DNA from: an uncultured bacterium
GTDB taxonomy: Bacteria; Bacillota; Clostridia; Lachnospirales; Lachnospiraceae
Assembly: GCA_947383005.1 (NCBI GenBank)
Contig: CANDBT010000013.1
Span: 1-64,000, forward strand
Direction of reading: 5' to 3'
DNA length: 64,000 nucleotides
In this document: positions 7,611 through 16,370 of the stretch, piece after piece
Layout of the letters: the number at the start of each line of letters is the position of its first letter
Position numbering within the stretch: position 1 is the stretch's first letter
The notes under the pieces: generated by a model
What the model saw: only the letters and a program-made list of their open reading frames with translations
What the model was told of the DNA's origin: nothing
Database searches by the model: none
Made by a program: the position numbers and the translations under genes

Positions 7611-7859
7611 TTATTTCTCCGTTCCATATTCGTATATTGTATCACTTGCTAAATCAATATAATCATTCCAAAAAACACATGTACGACTTTCATCTAATTG
7701 TACCTGTTCAAATAGTCCATAAACATTTTTTAAATCTTCATATTCTTTTATAGTATTTATATCATCATTAACATCATAAATACAATCTTTCCCATCATCA
7801 AAAATGACATGTAATAAATATCCTTGCAATGGTTTAATACTTTTTACTCGTGGTATCAT
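7611..7859 (-). CDS. DUF2442-family protein
   Basis: 82 aa from ATG 7859, chosen because GGGAGG sits 7 nt upstream; the earlier ATG at 7874 overlaps that ribosome site. IPRVKSIKPLQGYLLHVIFDDGKDCIYDV and the C-terminal VFWNDYIDLASDTIYEYG fit DUF2442. This family is frequently next to DUF4160, as here, and the pair has been suggested to act as a toxin-antitoxin-like unit. It sits between DUF4160 and HicB with tight spacing. Confidence 0.8.
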   Translation of the reverse strand: MIPRVKSIKPLQGYLLHVIFDDGKDCIYDVNDDINTIKEYEDLKNVYGLFEQVQLDESRTCVFWNDYIDLASDTIYEYGTEK

Positions 7860-7891
7860 ACAAAAACCTCCCAATATACACGAAAATATAC

Positions 7892-8144
7892 TTATAAAGG
7901 TGGTAACTTCCGTAAATTTTGACTATCCCACATTTCAAGCAGTTCTTTTTGATTGCTTTTCATCCACTCGTTTACAAGTTCCTGTGCTTTTTTTGGAAGA
8001 TCGCCTTCTGTCATTTCCATTGTACGTAACTCGAAAATACCTATATACTCACCATATAATGCATGTATATGGCTTGGTTCATGCTCTTTGGGTTTAAAGA
8101 ACATTTTTAATAACTATTCCATAAAATCTACTTATTTCTGGCAT
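7892..8144 (-). pseudogene. DUF4160-family gene with a one-base frameshift
   Basis: A well-placed start (GGAG then ATG at 8144) codes MPEISRFYGIVIK, the usual DUF4160 N terminus, but runs into a stop three codons later. The rest of the domain (MFFKPKEHEPSHIHALYGEY through the C terminus) continues in the next frame from 8104. The shift falls in an A5 run on the coding strand (T5 at 8104-8108); A4 would give a continuous 83-residue protein. So it is a disrupted gene, a slippage-expressed gene, or a sequencing error. An internal ATG right after the run could still make a 70-residue form. Confidence 0.75.
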
Positions 8145-8261
8145 TTTATATTTCTCCTTCCACTACCTTTATTATATTGTACTATTTACCAAGAAAACAT
8201 GCAACTATTAATAGTTGCTACTCGGGTGTTTGACAGTTTGATAATGAAAAAGATGCTTACA

Positions 8262-8791
8262 GGCCCTGGATGTCCTGGCTGAGGAATGTGACCAGATCCA
8301 GGCTGAGGTTTACAAAAACAGCAATTTCGTGACCAAACGGATGGATGGCGTCCTTTATTATGGCTGCGCGAACTATTATTTCGAGATTGAGCAGGCCGAC
8401 GGGGACAAGCAATACGGGAAAAGTAAGGAAAACCGCCCGAACCCGATCATCCAGATGGGGCTGTTCACCGATGGGAAGGGGATCCCCTTGGCTTTTTCTC
8501 TTTTCAACCATATGGGAAAACGGGCCTTCATCGTCACCCAGTCCATTAAGAAGCTGCCCAAAGAGGGCCAGGAATGGGCTTTGGACCCCAAAGGTTTTAA
8601 ACGTCTCGCGGATGACAAGCCTGTGGACAGAAATCAGCCCGATGAGGAGGATGCCGGCCTTTGTACGGATGGAGAACCGGATTACAGCCCACTTTCTGAT
8701 CTGCTTTCTGGTGCTTTTAGTCTACCGGCTTTTGGAAGAGAGACTGGGAGGGGCCTATACCTGTGAGGATAAGTTTAGTTTTTATTTATGA
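8262..8791 (+). pseudogene. Decayed IS1634-type (IS4 superfamily) transposase
   Basis: From 8262 one frame reads ALDVLAEECDQIQAEVYKN and NRPNPIIQMGLFTDGKGIPLAF, typical of IS1634-family transposases around the catalytic core. After about 8640 (KPVDRNQPDEED) the homology jumps frame to RITAHFLICFLVLLVYRLLE and GGAYTCED, the family C-terminal part, so an internal deletion and frameshift separate the pieces. The N-terminal third is missing, and no clear terminal inverted repeats were found. Non-functional. Confidence 0.85.
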
Positions 8792-8898
8792 TGGTATCAG
8801 TCGGGCAAGAAGATACCCTGGCCGAACGAACTATTACAGCAAGGCATGTGGGAGGAAGTTCCAGGTTGCAAAAAATAGTCGCTTTTCGCAATTTGTTG

Positions 8899-8907
8899 TG
8901 CTATAAT
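8899..8907 (+). promoter_or_regulatory. Extended -10 promoter candidate upstream of miaB
   Basis: TGCTATAAT (TGn plus perfect -10) at 8899-8907 without a good -35. It would give a ~145-nt leader for the miaB-mutS-mutL-miaA block. The rest of 8792-9055 shows no gene. Confidence 0.4.
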
Positions 8908-9055
8908 TGGCGGGTATATTATTGTGGCAGTAAGGGAGAAAGTCAAGAGGAATGTATAATGAAATCTTTATCAGACATTGATTAATTTGTATTTGTCCGA
9001 TTGTGTGGCATCAAAAAGAAAGCTGAAGATGGAATGGAGATAAAAAGATAAATAT

Positions 9056-10555
9056 ATGAAACCAAAAGTTGATTTACGAAAAATAAAAGCAGAAGAACTG
9101 AAAACAATCGACCTTGATACGGTAGACATCAATTTGGAGGCGCCTGATTTTGAGCCGCAGCGCCAGTATTATTTCATGGCAAAATGCCGGGAATGGGTTC
9201 GGGAGTTTGAACGGAAGTACGGGCGTCGCCCGTTCGCGTTTATTCAAACGTTCGGGTGTCAGATGAACGCCAAAGATTCGGAAAAACTGATCGGTATCCT
9301 CCGCCAGACAGGTTTTGAAGAAAGCCCGCAGCAGGAAGAGGCGGATTTGATTTTGTATAATACCTGTACGGTACGGGACAATGCAAACCAAAAGGTTTAT
9401 GGGCATTTGGGCTATTTGCAGACCTTAAAAAAGAAGCGCCCTCATTTGATTATCGGGCTTTGCGGCTGTATGATGCAGGAGGCTCAGGTGGTGGAAAAGA
9501 TACAAAAGAGCTATTCTTTTGTGGATTTGGTTTTCGGCACGCATAATATTTATAAGCTGGCTGAATTGCTTTATGGGCGCTTAAAAGGAAAAAGCATGGT
9601 GATCGATATTTGGGAATCCACAAAGCAAAGTGTGGAAGAGCTTCCGGCCAGGCGGAAATATGCTTTTAAATCAGGCGTTAATATTATGTATGGCTGTAAT
9701 AATTTTTGCAGTTATTGTATTGTACCTTATGTGAGGGGGCGGGAGAGAAGCCGGCAGCCGGAAGAGATTTTGGATGAGATACGCCGGCTGGCAGCGGACG
9801 GCGTCAAGGAAGTGATGCTGTTAGGCCAAAATGTGAATTCCTATGGAAAGACATTGGAGGAGCCGATGTCTTTTGCCCGGCTTTTGCGCCAGGTAGCGCA
9901 GATCGACGGGGTAGAGCGGATACGTTTTATGACTTCTCATCCCAAAGACCTTTCTGATGAGTTGATTGAGGCCATGAGGGATTGTAAAAAAGTATGCCGG
10001 CATCTTCATTTGCCTTTGCAGTCTGGCAGCAGCCGGATATTGGAACAGATGAACCGCCATTATACCAAAGAGCAGTATTTGGATCTCGTTGAGCGAATCA
10101 GGCAGGCGGTACCGGAGATTTCTCTGACGACAGATATTATTGTGGGATTTCCGGGAGAGACGGAAGAGGATTTCCAGGAGACTTTGGATGTGGTGAGAAA
10201 GGTTGGCTTTGACAGTGCCTTTACGTTTATTTATTCAAAACGGACCGGAACCCCGGCTGCTGCCAGGGAGGACCAGATACCGGAGGAGGTAGTGAAGGAT
10301 CGGTTTGAGCGGCTGTTAAAGACGGTTCAGCAAATTGCGTCCCAGGTCTGTGCCAGAGATTTGGGGAAAATACGGGATGTGCTGGTAGAGTCAGTCAATG
10401 ACCATCAGGAAGGTTATGTGAGCGGCCGGTTGAGCAGCAATCTGCTGGTGCATTTTCCAGGGGACGCCTCGCTGATCGGGCAGATTCTTCCTGTTAAGCT
10501 GACGGAGGCAAAAGGTTTTTATTATATGGGAATGGTAAATAAGGAGGCAGTATAG
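9056..10555 (+). CDS. miaB: tRNA-2-methylthio-N6-dimethylallyladenosine synthase
   Basis: 499 aa. This radical-SAM methylthiotransferase adds the methylthio group to i6A37 of tRNAs after MiaA makes i6A. Seen: an N-terminal UPF0004 domain with three Cys (FGCQMNAKDSE, NTCTVRDNANQK, GLCGCMMQ), the radical-SAM motif CNNFCSYCIVPYVRGRERSR, and a C-terminal TRAM domain. The N terminus is ~40 residues longer than in proteobacterial MiaB, which is normal in Clostridia. It is 3 bp from mutS, and miaA lies two genes further on, so tRNA modification and mismatch repair share an operon. The ribosome site is weak at the ATG shown. Confidence 0.95.
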   Translation: MKPKVDLRKIKAEELKTIDLDTVDINLEAPDFEPQRQYYFMAKCREWVREFERKYGRRPFAFIQTFGCQMNAKDSEKLIGILRQTGFEESPQQEEADLILYNTCTVRDNANQKVYGHLGYLQTLKKKRPHLIIGLCGCMMQEAQVVEKIQKSYSFVDLVFGTHNIYKLAELLYGRLKGKSMVIDIWESTKQSVEELPARRKYAFKSGVNIMYGCNNFCSYCIVPYVRGRERSRQPEEILDEIRRLAADGVKEVMLLGQNVNSYGKTLEEPMSFARLLRQVAQIDGVERIRFMTSHPKDLSDELIEAMRDCKKVCRHLHLPLQSGSSRILEQMNRHYTKEQYLDLVERIRQAVPEISLTTDIIVGFPGETEEDFQETLDVVRKVGFDSAFTFIYSKRTGTPAAAREDQIPEEVVKDRFERLLKTVQQIASQVCARDLGKIRDVLVESVNDHQEGYVSGRLSSNLLVHFPGDASLIGQILPVKLTEAKGFYYMGMVNKEAV

Positions 10556-10558
10556 CCC

Positions 10559-13225
10559 ATGACCGGATTATCACCAATGATGACTCAATACATGGAGACA
10601 AAAAAGCAATATAAGGATTGTATTCTGTTTTATCGGCTGGGGGACTTTTATGAGATGTTTTTCGAGGATGCGAAAACCGTATCCAGGGAATTGGAGCTTA
10701 CCCTGACAGGTAAAGAATGCGGGCTTGAGGAACGTGCACCGATGTGTGGCGTTCCTTATCATGCGGTAGATACATATCTGAACCGTTTGGTACATAAAGG
10801 CTATAAAGTGGCGATTGCCGAGCAGATGGAGGATCCGAAACAGGCCAGAGGGCTGGTCAGGCGGGAAGTGATACGGGTAGTGACTCCCGGGACGATTACC
10901 AGTGCCCAGGCGCTGGACGAAACCAGGAACAATTACCTCATGGGTATTGTATATCTGGACAGCCAGATGGGCATAGCGGTGGCGGATATCAGCACAGGCG
11001 ATTTCCTGGTAACGGAAATCGGATCAGAGCGGCAGTTATTTGATGAAATCTATAAATTTTCTCCTTCGGAGATTATTTGCAATGATGCGTTTGTTTTATC
11101 CGGAATCAATATGGAAGAGATAAGCGCTCATGCTAATTTTACGCTTAGCTCATTGGAGGCCCGGTTTTTTCACGATGAGAATTGCCGCAGGATATTGAAG
11201 AAGCACTTTAAAGTGGAGGCTCTCGAGGGGATAGGGCTGGCGGATTATGATTGCGGAGTGGTTGCTGCCGGGGCAGTGCTGCAGTATCTGTATGAGACAC
11301 AGAAGAGTACTTTGGAACATATGACGTCTATCGTCCCTTATTCTACAGGAAATTATATGGTGCTGGATTCCTCTACCCGCAGGAATTTGGAGCTTTTGGA
11401 GACTATGCGGGAGAAACAGAAAAGGGGAAGCCTTTTATGGGTTCTGGATAAGACGAGGACCGCTATGGGAGCCAGAATGCTCAGGACATGGATTGAACAG
11501 CCTTTGATCGACCGGAATATGATTCAAAAGCGGCAGCAGGCTATTGAGGAATTGAATTTGAATTATATCGGCCGAGAGGAATTGGGAGAGTATCTGCATT
11601 CCATTTACGATCTGGAACGGCTGATTGGCCGCATCAGTTATAAAACAGCAAATCCCAGAGATTTGCTGGCGTTTTGCCAGTCGATTGCCATGATCCCCCC
11701 GATAAAAAATCTTTTGGGAGAATTTACGGGGGAGAAGCTGAAGACGCTCAGGGAAGAATTGGATTCTTTGGAAGAATTGCATGATTTAATCAGCCGGGCT
11801 ATTGTGGACGATCCTCCGGTCACTGTCCGGGAGGGGGGAATTATCCGGGAGGGCTACAGTCAGGAAGCCGACAAACTGCGTCAGGCCAAGACGGAGGGAA
11901 AAGATTGGCTGGCTCAGTTGGAGGCAAAGGAACGGGAGAAGACCGGGATTAAAAATCTAAAGATAAAATTCAACAAAGTGTTTGGCTATTATTTTGAAGT
12001 GACGAATTCCTTTAAAGATTTGGTGCCGGATTATTTTATCCGCAAGCAGACGCTGACAAATGCCGAACGCTATATGACGGACGAACTGAAAAACCTGGAG
12101 GACATTATCCTGGGGGCGGAAGACAATTTATTTTCTCTGGAATATGAGCTGTTTTGTGATGTGCGCGATCAGATCGGAACCCAGGTAGTCCGTATTCAGA
12201 AGACAGCCAGGGCGTTGGCAGAAGTCGACGTATATGTTTCTCTGTCTACGGTGGCGACGAGAAACAATTATGTGAAGCCCTCCATCAATGAAAAAGGCTT
12301 GATTCAGATTAAGGGAGGCCGTCATCCTGTTGTGGAGAAGATGATGGGAAATGATTTGTTTGTGGCCAACGACACGTATCTGGATAATGGGAAAAACAGG
12401 ATTTCCGTGATTACCGGCCCCAATATGGCGGGAAAATCTACGTATATGCGGCAGACGGCGTTGATTGTGCTGATGGCTCAGCTTGGTTCTTTTGTACCGG
12501 CCAGCCAGGCCAATATCGGTATTTGCGACAGGATTTTTACCCGGGTGGGCGCCTCGGATGATTTGGCTTCCGGCCAGAGTACATTCATGGTGGAGATGAC
12601 GGAAGTAGCCAATATTCTTAGAAATGCCACCCGCAGCAGTTTGCTTATCCTTGATGAAATCGGCCGGGGTACCAGTACTTTCGACGGCCTTAGCATTGCC
12701 TGGGCAGTCGTGGAACACATCAGTAATACCCGGCTTCTGGGGGCCAAAACCCTTTTTGCTACCCATTATCACGAGCTGACAGAGCTGGAGGGGATTATCA
12801 GCGGCGTAAATAATTATTGCATTGCAATCAAAGAAAAAGGGGATGATATTGTTTTTTTACGCAAAATCATCAAAGGCGGCGCCGATAAAAGTTATGGCAT
12901 CCAGGTGGCGAAGCTGGCAGGAGTCCCGGATTCGGTCATAGAGCGGGCCAAGCAGTTGGTGGAAGAGCTGGTTGCTTCCGATCTTACTTCCCGGGCCAGG
13001 GAAATTGCCCAAAGCGGCGCCAATTTGCCTGCCCGCAAGAGCGTGGCCAAACCGGACGAGGTTGAGATGAGCCAATTGACTTTGTACGACACGGTACGGG
13101 AGGATGATATTATTAAAGAAATCAGGGAGATGGAATTGGGGCGGATGACACCGATCGATGCCCTGAATCTGTTGTACCGTTTCCAAACAAAGCTGAATAA
13201 CCGTTGGGAAGCGGAGAAAAACTGA
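10559..13225 (+). CDS. mutS: DNA mismatch repair protein MutS
   Basis: 888 aa, the usual MutS length. It recognises mismatches and, with ATP, recruits MutL. Visible: the mismatch-binding Phe-x-Glu motif in LGDFYEMFFEDA (residues ~29-40), connector and lever domains, the Walker A motif GPNMAGKST (~620), Walker B LLILDEIGRGTSTFDG, and the HTH/C-terminal dimer region ending in ALNLLYRFQTKL. Coupled to miaB (3 bp apart, with AAGGAGG before the stop of miaB) and followed 82 bp later by mutL. Confidence 0.97.
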   Translation: MTGLSPMMTQYMETKKQYKDCILFYRLGDFYEMFFEDAKTVSRELELTLTGKECGLEERAPMCGVPYHAVDTYLNRLVHKGYKVAIAEQMEDPKQARGLVRREVIRVVTPGTITSAQALDETRNNYLMGIVYLDSQMGIAVADISTGDFLVTEIGSERQLFDEIYKFSPSEIICNDAFVLSGINMEEISAHANFTLSSLEARFFHDENCRRILKKHFKVEALEGIGLADYDCGVVAAGAVLQYLYETQKSTLEHMTSIVPYSTGNYMVLDSSTRRNLELLETMREKQKRGSLLWVLDKTRTAMGARMLRTWIEQPLIDRNMIQKRQQAIEELNLNYIGREELGEYLHSIYDLERLIGRISYKTANPRDLLAFCQSIAMIPPIKNLLGEFTGEKLKTLREELDSLEELHDLISRAIVDDPPVTVREGGIIREGYSQEADKLRQAKTEGKDWLAQLEAKEREKTGIKNLKIKFNKVFGYYFEVTNSFKDLVPDYFIRKQTLTNAERYMTDELKNLEDIILGAEDNLFSLEYELFCDVRDQIGTQVVRIQKTARALAEVDVYVSLSTVATRNNYVKPSINEKGLIQIKGGRHPVVEKMMGNDLFVANDTYLDNGKNRISVITGPNMAGKSTYMRQTALIVLMAQLGSFVPASQANIGICDRIFTRVGASDDLASGQSTFMVEMTEVANILRNATRSSLLILDEIGRGTSTFDGLSIAWAVVEHISNTRLLGAKTLFATHYHELTELEGIISGVNNYCIAIKEKGDDIVFLRKIIKGGADKSYGIQVAKLAGVPDSVIERAKQLVEELVASDLTSRAREIAQSGANLPARKSVAKPDEVEMSQLTLYDTVREDDIIKEIREMELGRMTPIDALNLLYRFQTKLNNRWEAEKN

Positions 13226-13307
13226 AGTGTTATGAAATTTATTACTATGCCCGGGGTAGCTGTGAATCGTAACCGAAGTTTTCTTTGGGGCAGAAAGGAA
13301 AAACAAT

Positions 13308-15350
13308 ATGCACAATATCCAGCCTTTGGATCAGGGAACCATCAATAAAATCGCGGCGGGAGAAGTGATTGAGCGCCCGTCTTCAGTGGTAAAAGAGCTT
13401 TTGGAAAATGCGATTGACGCAAAGGCGACGGCAGTTACCGTGGAAATCCGTGATGGCGGCATTTCGTTTATCCGGGTGACGGATAATGGCCAGGGTATCC
13501 CGGCAGACGAGATGCCGTTGGCTTTTCTGCGTCACTCTACCAGCAAAATCCGTTCGGCGGAAGATTTATTTCATGTATCTTCATTGGGCTTTCGTGGCGA
13601 AGCATTGTCCAGCATCGCGGCAGTAAGCCAGGTAGAGGTAATCAGCCGGACCCCGGCAAGTCTTACAGGGCTCCGCTATGAGATTGAAGGAGGCTGTGAG
13701 AAAGCAGCGGAAGAAATCGGTGCGCCTGAGGGGACTACGTTTATTGTCAGAAATCTTTTTTATAATACCCCGGTCCGGAAAAAGTTTTTGAAAACTGCCG
13801 CAACAGAAGGCGCTTATATCGGAGATTTGGTAGAAAAAATCGCGTTGTCCCACCCGGAAGTATCCGTTCGCTTTATCCAGAATAATCAGAATAAGCTGCA
13901 TACTTCGGGCAACCATAATCTAAAGGACATTATTTATGCGGTATTCGGCCGGGATATAGCGCTGAGCCTTCTGGCGATAAAGAAAGAAGGACCGGCTTTG
14001 TCGGTGGAAGGGTTTATCGGCAAACCGTCCGTGGCAAGGAATAACCGCAATTTTGAAAATTATTTTATCAATGGCCGGTATATCAAAAGCAACCTGATCA
14101 GCAGGGCGATAGAAGAAGCATATCGTCCGTTTATGATGCAGCATAAATATCCGTTTACGCTGCTGCATCTGGCTTTGGACCCTAAGCTTCTGGATGTGAA
14201 TGTCCATCCTGCCAAGAGGGAGGTCAGGTTTCAGGATGAACGGACGCTTTACCAGGAAATTTATGATGCCTTATCGGAAGCTCTCGCCCATAAGGAACTG
14301 ATTCCCCAGGTGGAATTGGATGAAAAAGAACGGCGGGAAAAGGAGAAAAGAGACCAGCAGCAATTAAAGCAGGAGAGGCGTGCCATGCCGCCGGAGCCGT
14401 TTGAAAAAAAACGGATGAGCCAAAGCTGCTTAAGAGAGCCGCAAGGCAGGCAAAGCCAGGTAAGGGAACAAGGGGATTTATACGGCGGGTCAAAACAAGA
14501 ACCGATACGAGAGTTAGAACAAAGGTTCAGGCAGGAGCCTAAACGGGAGTTCAGGCAGGAGCCGATACGAGAGTTGGAACAAAGATTCAGACAGGAGCCA
14601 AAACAGGAGTTCAGGCAGGAACCGATACGAGAGTTGGAACAAAGATTCAGACAGGAGCCAAAACAGGAGTTCAGGCAGGAACCCAAGCGGGAGTTTGAAC
14701 AAGAGCCCGAACAGGGACTCAAACAGTTGGATTTGTTTGAAGAGCAGTTGCTGGCGCCGCAATCCCGCAGCCGCCATAAACTGATTGGCCAGCTTTTTTC
14801 AACATATTGGCTGGTAGAGTTTAACAATCAGCTCTATATTATTGATCAGCATGCTGCCCATGAGAAAGTCTTGTATGAGCAGGTGATGGCTTCTATGGCT
14901 TCCCGAAGCCAGACGAGCCAGATGGTAGCTCCGCCGATTATTTTATCTTTAAGCGGCCGGGAAGAGGCTTTGCTGACGGATCATCTTCCGGCTTTTGAGC
15001 GTCTGGGCTTTGTTATTGAGCATTTTGGCGGCCGGGAATATGCGGTACGCGGCGTGCCGGATAACCTGTTTTCTCTTGCACAAAAAGATTTGCTGATAGG
15101 AATGCTGGATGAATTGTCAGAAGAATCGTCACTGGCTGCAAATCCGGCGATGATTGAGGAGAAAATTGCTTCCATATCCTGCAAAGCGGCGGTAAAAGGC
15201 AATCATCGGATGAGTGTTGCCGAAGCGGATCATTTAATCGATCAGTTGCTGCTGCTGGAGAATCCTTATACTTGTCCGCATGGCCGTCCTACGATTATAT
15301 CGATGAGCAAACAGGAAATGGAAAAAAAGTTTAAACGCATCGTTACGTAA
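13308..15350 (+). CDS. mutL: DNA mismatch repair protein MutL (endonuclease type) with repeat-expanded linker
   Basis: 680 aa. The N-terminal GHKL ATPase shows KIAAGEVIERP, ELLENAIDA, DNGQGIP and GFRGEAL. The C-terminal domain carries the metal-dependent endonuclease motif DQHAAHEKVLYE, plus SCKAAVK and CPHGRPT, so this is a nicking MutL, as expected for a bacterium without MutH. Between them, residues ~335-480 are a Glu/Gln/Arg-rich linker, and about 400-465 is three and a half copies of a 20-residue unit (PIRELEQRFRQEPKQEFRQE) coded by 60-bp tandem DNA. AAAGGA precedes the start. Confidence 0.96.
   Translation: MHNIQPLDQGTINKIAAGEVIERPSSVVKELLENAIDAKATAVTVEIRDGGISFIRVTDNGQGIPADEMPLAFLRHSTSKIRSAEDLFHVSSLGFRGEALSSIAAVSQVEVISRTPASLTGLRYEIEGGCEKAAEEIGAPEGTTFIVRNLFYNTPVRKKFLKTAATEGAYIGDLVEKIALSHPEVSVRFIQNNQNKLHTSGNHNLKDIIYAVFGRDIALSLLAIKKEGPALSVEGFIGKPSVARNNRNFENYFINGRYIKSNLISRAIEEAYRPFMMQHKYPFTLLHLALDPKLLDVNVHPAKREVRFQDERTLYQEIYDALSEALAHKELIPQVELDEKERREKEKRDQQQLKQERRAMPPEPFEKKRMSQSCLREPQGRQSQVREQGDLYGGSKQEPIRELEQRFRQEPKREFRQEPIRELEQRFRQEPKQEFRQEPIRELEQRFRQEPKQEFRQEPKREFEQEPEQGLKQLDLFEEQLLAPQSRSRHKLIGQLFSTYWLVEFNNQLYIIDQHAAHEKVLYEQVMASMASRSQTSQMVAPPIILSLSGREEALLTDHLPAFERLGFVIEHFGGREYAVRGVPDNLFSLAQKDLLIGMLDELSEESSLAANPAMIEEKIASISCKAAVKGNHRMSVAEADHLIDQLLLLENPYTCPHGRPTIISMSKQEMEKKFKRIVT
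14502..14705 (+). repeat. 60-bp tandem repeats inside mutL
   Basis: Units start at 14502, 14562 and 14622 (ccgatacgagagttRgaac), with a partial fourth. They keep the frame, so copy-number change alters linker length by 20 residues per unit without breaking MutL. Confidence 0.9.
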
Positions 15351-15370
15351 TATTAAAGGAAAGGGATAAA

Positions 15371-16306
15371 ATGAATTATCCGTTAATTATCATTACCGGT
15401 CCTACGGCATCAGGAAAAACAGCTTTATCGGTTCAGTTGGCTCACAAACTTGGCGGTGAAATTATCAGTGCCGATTCCATGCAGGTATATCGGCATATGG
15501 ATATTGGTTCCGCTAAAGTGACTGAGGCGGAACGGGAAGGCGTGCCGCATCATTTGATTGATGTACTGGACCCGTGGGAGGAATTTAATGTCACTCGTTT
15601 TCAATCTTTGGCGAAAGCAGCCATGGAGGAAATCGATCAACGGGAGCATGTCCCGATTGTGGCGGGAGGTACAGGCTTTTATATCCAAGCGCTCGTATAT
15701 GATATCGACTTTAAAGAAAACGGCGGGAGCGGGGAAATCCGCCATGAACTGGAAAAGTTAGGAGAGGCCAGGGGAAATTTGTATCTGCATCAACTCTTGA
15801 AGGAGATAGACCCGCAGTCAGCGGGGCAGATCCATGCCAATAACCGGAAGCGGGTTATCCGGGCGATAGAGTATTTTCGCTTGACCGGGCAGCCCATTTC
15901 AGAGCATAACCAGCAGGAGCGGGAAAAAACCTCTCCATATCAATTTTATTATTATGTGCTGACTTGCAGCCGCAGCCGTCTGTATGAACGAATAGACCAG
16001 CGGGTAGATCAGATGATGAAAATGGGACTGGTGGAAGAGGTAGACAGGCTGAGGGCTATGGGATGCCATCGGGGGATGGTTTCCATGCAGGGGTTGGGCT
16101 ATAAGGAAATTTTGGATTATCTCGAAGGGCACTGCAGCCTGGAAGAGGCAGTTTATATCTTGAAACGGGATACCCGGCATTTTGCTAAGCGGCAGCTTAC
16201 CTGGTTTAAGCGGGAGAAAGACGTCCGGTGGCTGGATTGGGAAGCATTTGGGGACGACAGGGATAAAATGCTGGATCACATTTTGGCGGATATAGACAGA
16301 GGATAA
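15371..16306 (+). CDS. miaA: tRNA dimethylallyltransferase
   Basis: 311 aa. MiaA transfers the dimethylallyl group to A37 of tRNAs reading UNN codons; MiaB then methylthiolates it. Motifs: the P-loop GPTASGKTALS, ISADSMQVYRHMDIGSAK, the GGTGFYIQAL segment, NNRKRVIRAIEYF, and MQGLGYKEI with DTRHFAKRQLTWFKRE near the end. The start follows AAAGGAAAGGG by 7 nt and lies 20 bp after mutL, so it is in the same transcription unit. Confidence 0.96.
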   Translation: MNYPLIIITGPTASGKTALSVQLAHKLGGEIISADSMQVYRHMDIGSAKVTEAEREGVPHHLIDVLDPWEEFNVTRFQSLAKAAMEEIDQREHVPIVAGGTGFYIQALVYDIDFKENGGSGEIRHELEKLGEARGNLYLHQLLKEIDPQSAGQIHANNRKRVIRAIEYFRLTGQPISEHNQQEREKTSPYQFYYYVLTCSRSRLYERIDQRVDQMMKMGLVEEVDRLRAMGCHRGMVSMQGLGYKEILDYLEGHCSLEEAVYILKRDTRHFAKRQLTWFKREKDVRWLDWEAFGDDRDKMLDHILADIDRG

Positions 16307-16370
16307 ACCGGGAGAAATAGCTGTTGTTGATAAAAGAAAGCAGGATTTGGGCAGAAGAGAGGAAAATAAA

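Noticed and set aside
12128..12772. 214-aa minus-strand ORF opposite mutS
   Set aside because: Shadow of a strongly conserved gene.
14261..14827. Minus-strand ORF of 188 aa rich in Ser/Cys/Leu opposite mutL
   Set aside because: It is the complement of the mutL tandem repeats; low complexity and no ribosome site.
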